A DNA stretch of 33,708 bases, from NCBI GenBank assembly GCA_003599475.1, contig QZKK01000179.1, positions 1 to 33,708 of the forward strand. The letters are read 5' to 3'. Numbering within the stretch: position 1 is the first letter of the stretch; every line of letters starts with the position of its first letter. This DNA is from Desulfobacteraceae bacterium (GTDB taxonomy: Bacteria > Desulfobacterota > Desulfobacteria > Desulfobacterales > SURF-15). The notes below the pieces were generated by a model that saw only the letters and a program-made list of their open reading frames with translations, searched no databases and was not told the DNA's origin. A program made the position numbers and the translations under genes. Positions 17,537-23,889 of this stretch are shown piece after piece.

Positions 17537-17824
17537 ATGAAATCTGCAAATATCAAATCAATTTTCGATCCGGTGTTCTTCTGGGACGCCGATGAGATCG
17601 ATCCCCGGAAGCATGCACCCTATGTGATCTCCAGGATCCTCGACTTCGGAGATTTCGAGGAAGTGTTTGTGCTAAGAAACTTGTATTCCGACGAAGATAT
17701 CGAACAGGTCATTCGAACCCGGAGGAACCTATCTCCTAGAACCGGAAAATTCTGGGCGATAAAATTCGGCATCCCTCTGCATGAAGTTACATGTTTAGAG
17801 AAATACTATCCGAAAAAGCCTTAA
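17537..17824 (+). CDS. DUF6922-like protein, probable antitoxin of the AbiEii toxin
   Basis: This small protein (95 residues from the ATG at 17537) contains SIFDPVFFWDADEIDPRKHAPYVISRILDFGD, the pattern of DUF6922 proteins that precede AbiEii-type nucleotidyltransferases. It overlaps the toxin gene by 34 bases, which supports a coupled pair. A GTG at 17495 and an ATG at 17510 would lengthen it, but they fall in or at the edge of the hairpin repeat and have no ribosome site. The chosen start has only a weak one (GAAG). The antitoxin role is inferred from position; the family name is from memory of the motif. Confidence 0.65.
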   Translation: MKSANIKSIFDPVFFWDADEIDPRKHAPYVISRILDFGDFEEVFVLRNLYSDEDIEQVIRTRRNLSPRTGKFWAIKFGIPLHEVTCLEKYYPKKP

Positions 17825-18417
17825 AGACCCTTGAGTCCCTGTCGGCAGAGACAGAAAACTTCTATCTGGCCGGGGGAACCGGTCTTGCGCTTCAACTCGG
17901 GCACCGGTTTTCCGAGGATTTAGACTTTTTTTCTGAAAGACCCTTTAATATCGATGCCATTATTTCCGCCATTCAACCGGACAAAGTCCTTTATTCCTCC
18001 AAGGGAACGATCCATTGTGAAATCAATGACATTCGAATCTCCCTGCTCTTCTATTCGGTCCCTCTTGTTCATACTCCCTTCCACTGGCACGATGTCAGGA
18101 TTGCCGACATCAGAGATATTGTCGCTGAGAAAATGAAAACCATATCTCAACGCGGCGCAAAGAAAGATTTCGTGGATCTATATGCTGCCATCCGCTTGAA
18201 GTACTCGGTTGCTGAAGTCTGTGACATCTTTAAAAAGCGATTCGGAAAATCGGACCTCAACTTCTATCATGTTCTTAAAAGCCTGACTTTCTATGAGGAT
18301 GCTGAAGGAGAACCGATGCCAATCATGAAAGAACCCTCAAAAATGTGGGACTGGGAAACGATCAAATCCTTTTTTTTAGCCAGTATTCACCTGTTTGAGA
18401 AGGGATTGAATCCATAA
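17791..18417 (+). CDS. AbiEii/AbiGii-family nucleotidyltransferase toxin
   Basis: This 208-residue protein has the nucleotidyltransferase signature of type IV AbiEii toxins: LAGGTGLALQLGHRFSEDLDFF near residues 25-46, then IADIRDIVAEKMKTISQRGAKKDFVDLYAA, the conserved Lys/Asp segment. AbiEii enzymes transfer nucleotides to RNA targets such as tRNA and stop growth, for example during phage attack. Length and motif order look intact. It overlaps its presumed antitoxin by 34 bases. The region is surrounded by dispersed repeats and other toxin-type genes. Confidence 0.87.
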   Translation: MFREILSEKALKTLESLSAETENFYLAGGTGLALQLGHRFSEDLDFFSERPFNIDAIISAIQPDKVLYSSKGTIHCEINDIRISLLFYSVPLVHTPFHWHDVRIADIRDIVAEKMKTISQRGAKKDFVDLYAAIRLKYSVAEVCDIFKKRFGKSDLNFYHVLKSLTFYEDAEGEPMPIMKEPSKMWDWETIKSFFLASIHLFEKGLNP

Positions 18418-18443
18418 ACAATTGATCGTTCCTTGGAGCGGGG

Positions 18444-19643
18444 TCACACCTCCGCCCTGGCGGAACGTTTGATCCTCCAGGCTACGAAAGCCGCCACTCC
18501 GTAGGCCGCAGCGGCCACTCCAAAAACGCTCCGGAGTCCGAACCAGATGGCAAAGACGGCGCCGAGCATCGGCGCCAGGCACCGTCCCGCGGAGTTGACG
18601 CTTGAATTCAATCCGTAGGTGGCTCCCTGGGAGCCGGGCGGAATCCGCAGATTCATCAACGCGCCGATCGCGGGAAGGATGCCTCCCTCGGCAAATCCTG
18701 TCAAGCCCTGAAGAAGCACAAGCTGCCAGGCGCTCGAGACGAACGGCTGCGGCAGATAGGCCAGCACCACGGCCGCAAAGGATACGAACAACACCCGGGC
18801 GTGTCCGATGCGGTCGCTCAACCGGCCCAACCAGACGGTGCTGAGAGAGCCGGTGACCGCGCGAACACCCAACACCAGCCCGGTGACGGTCGCCACTCCC
18901 GGGCGATTCCCCATCAGCTCGGCCACGAAGAGGGCTGCGATCGGAAAGATAAGCGTCCTGCCGAAACTCTGAAGAAAGGCTTCCGAATAGAGTCCGAACA
19001 TATTGGGTATCCGCAGCACGATTCGGAAACCCTCCATCATTTTCGGGCGATTTGCCTTTGCCACCGGCCTGAAGTCTTCATGAACCCAGAACATGGCCGC
19101 AATTCCCGCCATGGCCAGAAGCGCGCCGGTCACCCAGAAACTCTCGCGAAACCCCAGAGTATCGCCGATGATCCCGCCGATCAGGGGACCGATCGCCACG
19201 CCGACCCAGGCCCCCATCTGAACCATGCCGAGGGCCTCTCCGGTATGTTCCTTCGGAGTCGTCGCCGCAACCAGGGCGTTTGCAGCCGGAATGGTGCCCG
19301 AGACAAACCCCTGGAGCAGCCGGAGCAGCGTCAACTGTTCGGCGTTCGACACAAACCCCATGGCGGCCAGCAGCACGGCCCCGCCCAGGGAGGCACGAAC
19401 CAGCATCAATTTTCGTCCGTACCGGTCGGCGGCTGCTCCCCAGAAAGGCGCCGATATCATCATGGCCACAGCCTGTGAAGAAAACACCATTCCGGACCAG
19501 AATGCAGCGGAACCGCCGGTAACCACGTCAAGCTCCTTTAAATAGAGGGGCAGAAAGGGTACCACGATGCTGAATCCGGACAGAGAGAGCACCTGCACGA
19601 AAAAAATGACATAGAGATTTCTTCGCCACTGCACCATGCACAT
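18444..19643 (-). CDS. MFS transporter, drug-efflux (DHA1) type
   Basis: This major facilitator has twelve predicted membrane helices and about 400 residues. The cytoplasmic loop-2 motif is GAAADRYGRKLMLVR, repeated in weaker form in the second half as GRLSDRIGHARVLF. The helix-5 antiporter motif appears around GMVQMGAWVGVAIGPLIGGIIGD. This motif set is typical of multidrug or metabolite exporters, but the substrate is unknown. The frame is open to 19763; I prefer the ATG at 19643 (MCMVQWRRN) directly before the first helix, with ATG 19637 preceded by GGGG as an equal alternative. It is a single gene, convergent with the AbiEii pair. Confidence 0.88.
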   Translation of the reverse strand: MCMVQWRRNLYVIFFVQVLSLSGFSIVVPFLPLYLKELDVVTGGSAAFWSGMVFSSQAVAMMISAPFWGAAADRYGRKLMLVRASLGGAVLLAAMGFVSNAEQLTLLRLLQGFVSGTIPAANALVAATTPKEHTGEALGMVQMGAWVGVAIGPLIGGIIGDTLGFRESFWVTGALLAMAGIAAMFWVHEDFRPVAKANRPKMMEGFRIVLRIPNMFGLYSEAFLQSFGRTLIFPIAALFVAELMGNRPGVATVTGLVLGVRAVTGSLSTVWLGRLSDRIGHARVLFVSFAAVVLAYLPQPFVSSAWQLVLLQGLTGFAEGGILPAIGALMNLRIPPGSQGATYGLNSSVNSAGRCLAPMLGAVFAIWFGLRSVFGVAAAAYGVAAFVAWRIKRSARAEV

Positions 19644-19818
19644 GACCCCGGCTTGGTAATCGGTCAAAGCTGTCATGTATAGCACAAAAGAACGGAGGGC
19701 AAAACGGCAATCCGGTCCACCCGGGTATTTCCAGGTTGTCTTTTTGAATGCTTTCCGGTACATGTACGAGTCGGGGTGCGAGTTAATCCAAATTCGAGAT
19801 GGAGAGGGGTAGAAGCCG

Positions 19819-20133
19819 ATGGAGTTTTTACTGCTGATCGTTGTCTTTTTGATGCTGCTGGTATTTGTTCCTTACATGATGAATAAGCGTGCCGTCGTAC
19901 AGGTCATCAAAAGGCTCAGGAAACAACAGGCGCTGGATGCCGAATCCGCGAAAACGATCACAGAACTGGGGTTGAACCCGCCCTCTTTCAAGGATCGGCT
20001 CATGAAGGTCCGTGATTACAAACCGGCGGCGCTGCAGGGATTGATGCGGGTCGGCATCGTCCAGATGACCGAAGACGGCAGGGTGTACCTTTCCGAAGAA
20101 AGGCTCAAAAATTCCAAATTGAGCCATGTCTGA
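19819..20133 (+). CDS. Small membrane protein of unknown function
   Basis: This 104-residue protein has one N-terminal membrane helix (FLLLIVVFLMLLVFVPYMM) and a cytoplasmic part that looks like a winged-helix: VVQVIKRLRKQQALDAESAKTITELGL, then ALQGLMRVGIVQMTEDGRVYLSEERL, where the last block resembles a wing hairpin. I do not recognise a named family. GAGAGGGG lies about 10 bases before the ATG. It is divergent from the MFS gene, and its stop runs directly into an ATCTGCG-type repeat. Confidence 0.75.
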   Translation: MEFLLLIVVFLMLLVFVPYMMNKRAVVQVIKRLRKQQALDAESAKTITELGLNPPSFKDRLMKVRDYKPAALQGLMRVGIVQMTEDGRVYLSEERLKNSKLSHV

Positions 20134-20165
20134 TCCGCAGATTACGGTAGATTCACGCAGATTAA
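20134..20165. repeat. CGCAGATT-type intergenic repeat
   Basis: Immediately after the stop of the small membrane protein comes CCGCAGATTACGG followed by CACGCAGATTAAA. This is the reverse-strand form of the AATCTGCG repeat found at 16508, 21546 and 22449. It fills the short gap between two convergent genes. Confidence 0.5.
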
Positions 20166-20191
20166 ACGATGAATGCAGGGGTGCCGTTCCA

Positions 20192-21181
20192 TCATTCCGG
20201 CGGTTTTACGATCGATTCGATGGCTTCGAGGACCACTGTGTGCAGATGTCCGTTCGTGGCGACGATTCCCCGGTTGTTGCGCAGCATTCTGCCTGCGGAA
20301 AAATCGATCGGGTTCCCTTTGAAATCGGTCACCTGTCCTCCTGCCTCCTCGACGATGATCGCTCCGGCGGCATGGTCCCATATTTTTTCCCGATAGGCGC
20401 TTTCTCTGGGGAGCCTCAAATAAATGGATGCCTCCCCCCGGGCCACCGCAGCATATTTCACCTGGCTGTCGATCCGAATCGGAGGCTTGCGGATTCCCAG
20501 TCTTTTGGATATCTGCATGTGCACTTCATGGGATGCATGGCGCGATTCAAGCGATTCGCAGATCCTCGCTTCCTCCGGTCCGGAAACCGAATCGACAGCA
20601 ATCGACCGGGCGGCTCCATTTTCAAGCGGAAGCATTCGAGATCCGCCCCCTTTTACCGCGTAGAAAATGCATCCGACCTTTTCCGGACGGGAAGGTGATT
20701 CGGGAAAGTTCGGACATCCCAGGACTCCGAGCACCACCCTCCCCCTGTCCACGAGGGCAAGGGCGACGCAGTATTGATCTCCCCTCAGGAACCCTTTGGT
20801 TCCGTCGATCGGATCGATCGTCCAGAATCTTTTTCCGGAATCGGGCTCCCCGGCTGCCGATCCGACCGCCTCGATGATATCCTGCAGGGAGTCTATCTCC
20901 GATCGATGCCGAAGAAGATTCAAGATCTGGCGGCCGGTATCGGGATGCTTCTGGAGGATCTCCGGCTTCTCTTCCCCGACGATCGCCTCCCCCGGAAATG
21001 CCTGCCGGAGAATTCGACAGACAATCGCCTGTACGGCAAAATCGGCCACGGTCACCGGGGAGCGGTCTTCTTTTTCGATTGCCTTCATCTGGGAAATGCT
21101 TTCCACTGCATGCCGGCACACGGATACGGCCCTTTTTACGGCATCGAGCGCAACATCCAACTCTTTTCGATAGGCTGTCAT
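20192..21181 (-). CDS. 3'(2'),5'-bisphosphate nucleotidase, HAL2/CysQ type
   Basis: This 329-residue enzyme is an inositol-monophosphatase-fold phosphatase. The metal motifs are VGEE, DPIDGTKGF and the C-terminal WDHAAGAIIVEEAGG. The spacing with a long insertion between VGEE and DPIDGT is that of the HAL2 subgroup, which removes the 3'-phosphate of PAP/PAPS and so recycles a by-product of sulfur assimilation or sulfotransfer. An inositol-phosphatase activity cannot be excluded. The ATG at 21181 (MTAYRKELD) is chosen because GGAGG lies seven bases upstream; the longer open frame to 21325 runs into the divergent DUF5615 relic. Confidence 0.85.
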   Translation of the reverse strand: MTAYRKELDVALDAVKRAVSVCRHAVESISQMKAIEKEDRSPVTVADFAVQAIVCRILRQAFPGEAIVGEEKPEILQKHPDTGRQILNLLRHRSEIDSLQDIIEAVGSAAGEPDSGKRFWTIDPIDGTKGFLRGDQYCVALALVDRGRVVLGVLGCPNFPESPSRPEKVGCIFYAVKGGGSRMLPLENGAARSIAVDSVSGPEEARICESLESRHASHEVHMQISKRLGIRKPPIRIDSQVKYAAVARGEASIYLRLPRESAYREKIWDHAAGAIIVEEAGGQVTDFKGNPIDFSAGRMLRNNRGIVATNGHLHTVVLEAIESIVKPPE

Positions 21182-21221
21182 CGTAAATCCTCCAAGAAAT
21201 CTTGTCGTCATCATAGGGAAA

Positions 21222-21620
21222 ATGGAAAGGGGAGTCAAACTGAGATCTGGAAGTGGGCATAGTGTATGGTATGTCGCCGAAATGGATCCCGGGATTTCAG
21301 ATGATGCTGTTCTCGGAGTTGCCAATCAGGATTCTGCAATTTTGATCACATCTGACAGAGACTTCGGGGAGTTGGTTTTTAGACAGGCTCGTATCGCACA
21401 GGGTATTATTCTGGTCAGATTAGCTGGACTTTCACCAGCCATGAAGGCGGAAATCGTTTCTGCGGTTATTAAAAAGCATATCCCGGAAATTGAACATGCC
21501 TTTTCTGTGATATCGCCAGGCATGATCCGAATTAGACACGTAATCGGCGTAATCTGCGGACCTTTTGCGTCTTGGCGCCTTTGCGTGAGGCTATTTTCTT
21601 TTCAGCGTCTAACCTTCTAA
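21222..21620 (+). pseudogene. 5'-truncated DUF5615-type PIN-like toxin gene
   Basis: The core GHSVWYVAEMDPGISDDAVLGVANQ, ILITSDRDFGELVFRQ and IILVRLAGLSPAMKAEIV is typical of DUF5615 PIN-like proteins. The family normally begins MKFLxDE, carrying the first catalytic acid, and that strand is missing: the frame opens with MERGVKLRSGSGH instead. The natural end would be near RIRH (about 21539). From there the frame reads straight into the intergenic repeat, so the last 27 residues (VIGVICGPF onward) are repeat-encoded. The usual partner antitoxin gene is absent. It is most likely inactive. Confidence 0.72.
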
Positions 21621-21726
21621 ACTTCTCATCTTCTGGTTTCGCTGTCATCCGTCATCTGGCATCCGTCGTCTGCTTTCTGCCTTCTGACCTCTGACATCCG
21701 ATTTCTGCCTCTTTCCTTTCTTGACA
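21540..21726. repeat. Composite intergenic repeat, copy A
   Basis: The repeat has three modules: GTAATCGGCGTAATCTGCGG; then TTTGCGTCTTGGCGCC and TTTGCGTGAGGCTATTTTC; then a pyrimidine-rich array of 7-base units of the form NTCYGNC (21641 to about 21713), for example ATCCGTC, TTCTGAC, CTCTGAC. It ends in TTTCTTGACA. Copy B at 22444 has the same modules in the same order and orientation. Together they bracket the AbrB/RelE cassette. Confidence 0.85.
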
Positions 21727-21748
21727 CGATTTTAATTTTTGATACTAT
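21721..21748 (+). promoter_or_regulatory. Candidate promoter of the AbrB/RelE cassette
   Basis: TTGACA (21721-21726) is a perfect -35 box, and TACTAT (21743-21748) follows after 16 bases as a moderate -10. A perfect TATAAT lies at 21755-21760 but at the wrong spacing. The leader to the antitoxin start is about 40 bases and AT-rich, where an AbrB-type protein could bind for autorepression. Confidence 0.35.
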
Positions 21749-21793
21749 GAAATTTATAATTTTAAAGATTTAGAGAAAGTTAAGGAAAATGCT

Positions 21794-22078
21794 ATGCCTT
21801 TAGCCAAGGTTAAAAAAAATTACCAGATCACGCTCCCAAACAGCGTGCGGAAGAAGTTCAATATTTCCGAGGGCGATTACATGGAAGTAGAAGCGCAGGG
21901 GGAAGATATCGTTCTCAAGCCGGTCAAGGTGGTACACCCAGACCAAGAGTATTTTTATACGAAAGAGTGGCAAAAAGAAGAGGCTGAGGCCGACAAAGAC
22001 ATCGCTAAAGGGGATGTGATTGGACCGTTTGATAACATAAGAGACAGCCTGAAAGCTCTTAAAAAAACAAAAATATGA
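21794..22078 (+). CDS. AbrB/MazE-family antitoxin
   Basis: This 94-residue protein has the swapped-hairpin AbrB DNA-binding domain at its start: AKVKKNYQITLPNSVRKKFNISEGDYMEVEAQGEDIVLKPV. The rest is a charged, helical tail (KEWQKEEAEADKDIA, then FDNIRDSLKAL) that probably wraps the toxin. AAGGAAAA before the ATG is the ribosome site. Its stop overlaps the toxin start by four bases (ATGA), the usual antitoxin-first arrangement. It probably represses its own promoter together with the toxin. Confidence 0.88.
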   Translation: MPLAKVKKNYQITLPNSVRKKFNISEGDYMEVEAQGEDIVLKPVKVVHPDQEYFYTKEWQKEEAEADKDIAKGDVIGPFDNIRDSLKALKKTKI

Positions 22079-22332
22079 GGCTGTTTTTCACGAAGACCTT
22101 TATCAAGAATTATCGCAAATTGCCGCAGCGCATCCAGACTGCAACGGATAAACAGCTTGAGCTTTTGCTGTCTAACCCCGATCACCCATCGCTAAATATA
22201 AAAAAGATGAAGGATCCCAGAGAGATCTGGGAGTGCCGGGTCACAAAATCCTACCGGCTTACCTTTCAAATCCAGGGGGATGATTACATTTTGCGCATGG
22301 TTGGCACACACGATATTTTAAAGAAGGTGTAA
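22075..22332 (+). CDS. RelE/ParE-superfamily toxin (YafQ/RelE-like)
   Basis: This 85-residue protein has the compact RelE fold pattern: FTKTFIKNYRKLPQRIQTATDKQLELLLSNP, SLNIKKMKDPREIWECRVTKSYRLTFQI, then DDYILRMVGTHDILKK. The pattern is complete and resembles the mRNA-cleaving RelE/YafQ side of the superfamily more than gyrase-targeting ParE, though the sequence alone cannot prove this. Start and antitoxin stop overlap in ATGA. The two genes sit between two long direct repeats. Confidence 0.87.
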   Translation: MRLFFTKTFIKNYRKLPQRIQTATDKQLELLLSNPDHPSLNIKKMKDPREIWECRVTKSYRLTFQIQGDDYILRMVGTHDILKKV

Positions 22333-22353
22333 TCCCTCTGACTTTCGCCGCCA

Positions 22354-22440
22354 GCCGTCATCTGATTTTTGTCTTCTGACCTCTGACCTTGGACTTCCGA
22401 CCTTCTGGCTCTTCGCTGTCCTCCGTCCTCTATCTTTATC
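22354..22440. repeat. Additional heptamer array
   Basis: A row of 7-base units such as ATCTGAT, TTCTGAC, CTCTGAC, TTCCGAC and CTCCGTC begins 21 bases after the toxin stop and runs into composite repeat copy B. It is more degenerate than the arrays in copies A and B. The gap 22333-22756 has no gene apart from these repeats and the promoter of the NERD gene. Confidence 0.7.
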
Positions 22441-22443
22441 TGT

Positions 22444-22668
22444 GTAATCGGCGTAATCTGCGGGCCTTTGCGTCTTGGCGCCTTTGCGCGAGGCTATTTT
22501 CTTTTCAGCCTCTAACCTTCTGGTCTTCTAAACTTCCCACCTCCTGGTTTCGCTGTCATCCGTCATCTGTCATCCGTCGTCTGATTTCTGTCTTCCGACC
22601 TCTGACATCTGATTTCTGTCTCTTCCCGCCCCTTCCTCTCTATATCCCTACATCCCTATTTCTTGACA
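22444..22668. repeat. Composite intergenic repeat, copy B
   Basis: It repeats copy A almost base for base up to about 22630: GTAATCGGCGTAATCTGCGG, the TTTGCGTCTTGGCGCC box, CTATTTTCTTTTCAGC, and the heptamer array (22552-22626). Copy B has a 10-base insertion after AACCTTC and a further pyrimidine-rich stretch with CTATATCCCTACATCCC before the closing TTTCTTGACA. Both copies therefore place a -35-like TTGACA at their downstream end. Confidence 0.85.
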
Positions 22669-22691
22669 TTTTCTTTCCTTTCCGATAGATA
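22663..22691 (+). promoter_or_regulatory. Candidate promoter of the NERD gene
   Basis: TTGACA (22663-22668), a 17-base spacer and TAGATA (22686-22691) form a good housekeeping-type promoter. The -35 box is the last element of composite repeat copy B, so the repeat supplies part of the promoter. Confidence 0.45.
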
Positions 22692-22798
22692 CCCCGCCTG
22701 AAGTTGCAAACCACTTAGTTCGCTTCGATCATCCCAACCCGGAGGGGGAGAAGACCATTGGAGTCTTTTTTGAATTCGCGCCGATCATCATCCTCTTC

Positions 22799-23680
22799 TT
22801 GGTTCTATCGGTCCTGTACATGGCAATCACACTATTCAAAAAATATCACTCATTGAAGAGGAGAAGGGCGCCATTTACGGATAATTTCCTGAGGAGCCCG
22901 GGCGAGTCCCTCCGTTTCAAAATTCAGGAGTTAAACGACGATGTTACCGTAGCTCTATTGTCTATGCTGGTGATGCCGCTGGTACTCTATTCTGCTTTCA
23001 TCACCCAGATTCATTTCGGGAAAAGTTCAAATCCGGTCTTTACCGTGGTGGTAGGCTTGTCGATCTTTGGTTATTCCCTGGTGAAGACGGTCCTCCTTTT
23101 GAATACCGGACGACATTACCGCCTTGGTTACGATGGGGAGATTGCCGTCGCTCAGGAACTGAACCGATTGATGCTGGATGGATATCATGTTTATCACGAT
23201 GTGCCGGGAAAGGGTTTCAATATCGATCACGTCGTTGTTGGGCCTGCCGGTGTCTTTGCAGTGGAAACCAAAGCACGGCTGAAGACAACAACTTTCAACC
23301 ACGCTTCAGACGCCCGGGTGAGGTATGACGGTAGAAAATTGCAGTTTCCGAACTGGACCGAAACAAAGTCGCTCGAACAGGCCCAGCTTCAAGGGAAGTG
23401 GCTTTCCAATTGGCTTTCATCGGCCGTGGGTCAGCCGGTAGGTGTTCGTCCGGTGGTTGCCATCCCCGGTTGGTTCGTGGAGCGAACCGCATCGGGAGGT
23501 AGTCCGGTAATTAACCCCAAAGAATTCAAATTTCTGTTAAAATCTTCCGGCGGGGCTGCATTGGATGCGGTGATGATTAACCGGATCGTGCATCAACTGG
23601 AACAGCGCTGCCGGAACGTGCACTCGATTACGGCTGAGATCTTGAATGGTCCAGATCACCCCCAAGCTACCCTGCCATGA
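22799..23680 (+). CDS. Membrane-anchored NERD-domain protein
   Basis: The protein has an N-terminal membrane helix, a second hydrophobic region (VALLSMLVMPLVLYSAFI and VFTVVVGLSIFGYSLVKTVLLL) and a cytoplasmic NERD nuclease-related domain from about residue 107: YDGEIAVAQELNRLMLDGYHVYHDV, FNIDHVVVGPAGVFAVETKAR, QAQLQGKWLSNWL. The acidic and lysine residues of the nuclease-like core (E, D, ETK) are present. The coordinates use the first normal start codon (TTG), but this falls inside the first helix. The frame is open upstream, and the better start may be ATT at 22757, seven bases after GGAGGGGGAG, giving an N-terminus GVFFEFAPIIILFLV. A role in defence or DNA turnover is inferred from family and neighbourhood. 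Confidence 0.82.
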   Translation: MVLSVLYMAITLFKKYHSLKRRRAPFTDNFLRSPGESLRFKIQELNDDVTVALLSMLVMPLVLYSAFITQIHFGKSSNPVFTVVVGLSIFGYSLVKTVLLLNTGRHYRLGYDGEIAVAQELNRLMLDGYHVYHDVPGKGFNIDHVVVGPAGVFAVETKARLKTTTFNHASDARVRYDGRKLQFPNWTETKSLEQAQLQGKWLSNWLSSAVGQPVGVRPVVAIPGWFVERTASGGSPVINPKEFKFLLKSSGGAALDAVMINRIVHQLEQRCRNVHSITAEILNGPDHPQATLP

Positions 23681-23764
23681 AAATGTTTCCCGATTCAGAA
23701 GATAGGGGTTCCTCCATGTGTGCGGAATCAGCCTGGTAGCGGCATCTACTGGCAAAATTTACGG

Positions 23765-23793
23765 TTGACAACTATTCGTTTCTCCAATAATTC
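23765..23793 (+). promoter_or_regulatory. Candidate promoter of the RARYYSFYPW/PLD operon
   Basis: TTGACA (23765-23770) is followed by AATAAT at 23786-23791 (15-base spacer) or TAATTC at 23788-23793 (17-base spacer). It is about 100 bases upstream of the chosen start codon. Confidence 0.35.
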
Positions 23794-23889
23794 TAAATCC
23801 ATCGTTCTTTAATCCAAAGTGAAGGCCTCGAGAGCCACGTGAGGCCGCCCTCGACCCAACGACGCATCCCTGGATCTGGTGCATTGCGT

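Noticed and set aside
20192..21325. Longer start for the nucleotidase at 21325
   Set aside because: The extra 48 residues overlap the divergent DUF5615 relic and lack family similarity, while the ATG at 21181 has a strong ribosome site.
21641..22626. CRISPR array
   Set aside because: The repeats are 7-base pyrimidine units without constant spacers; no cas gene is present.
21540..22668. Insertion sequence
   Set aside because: The flanking repeats are direct, have no terminal inverted repeats, and enclose a TA pair, not a transposase.
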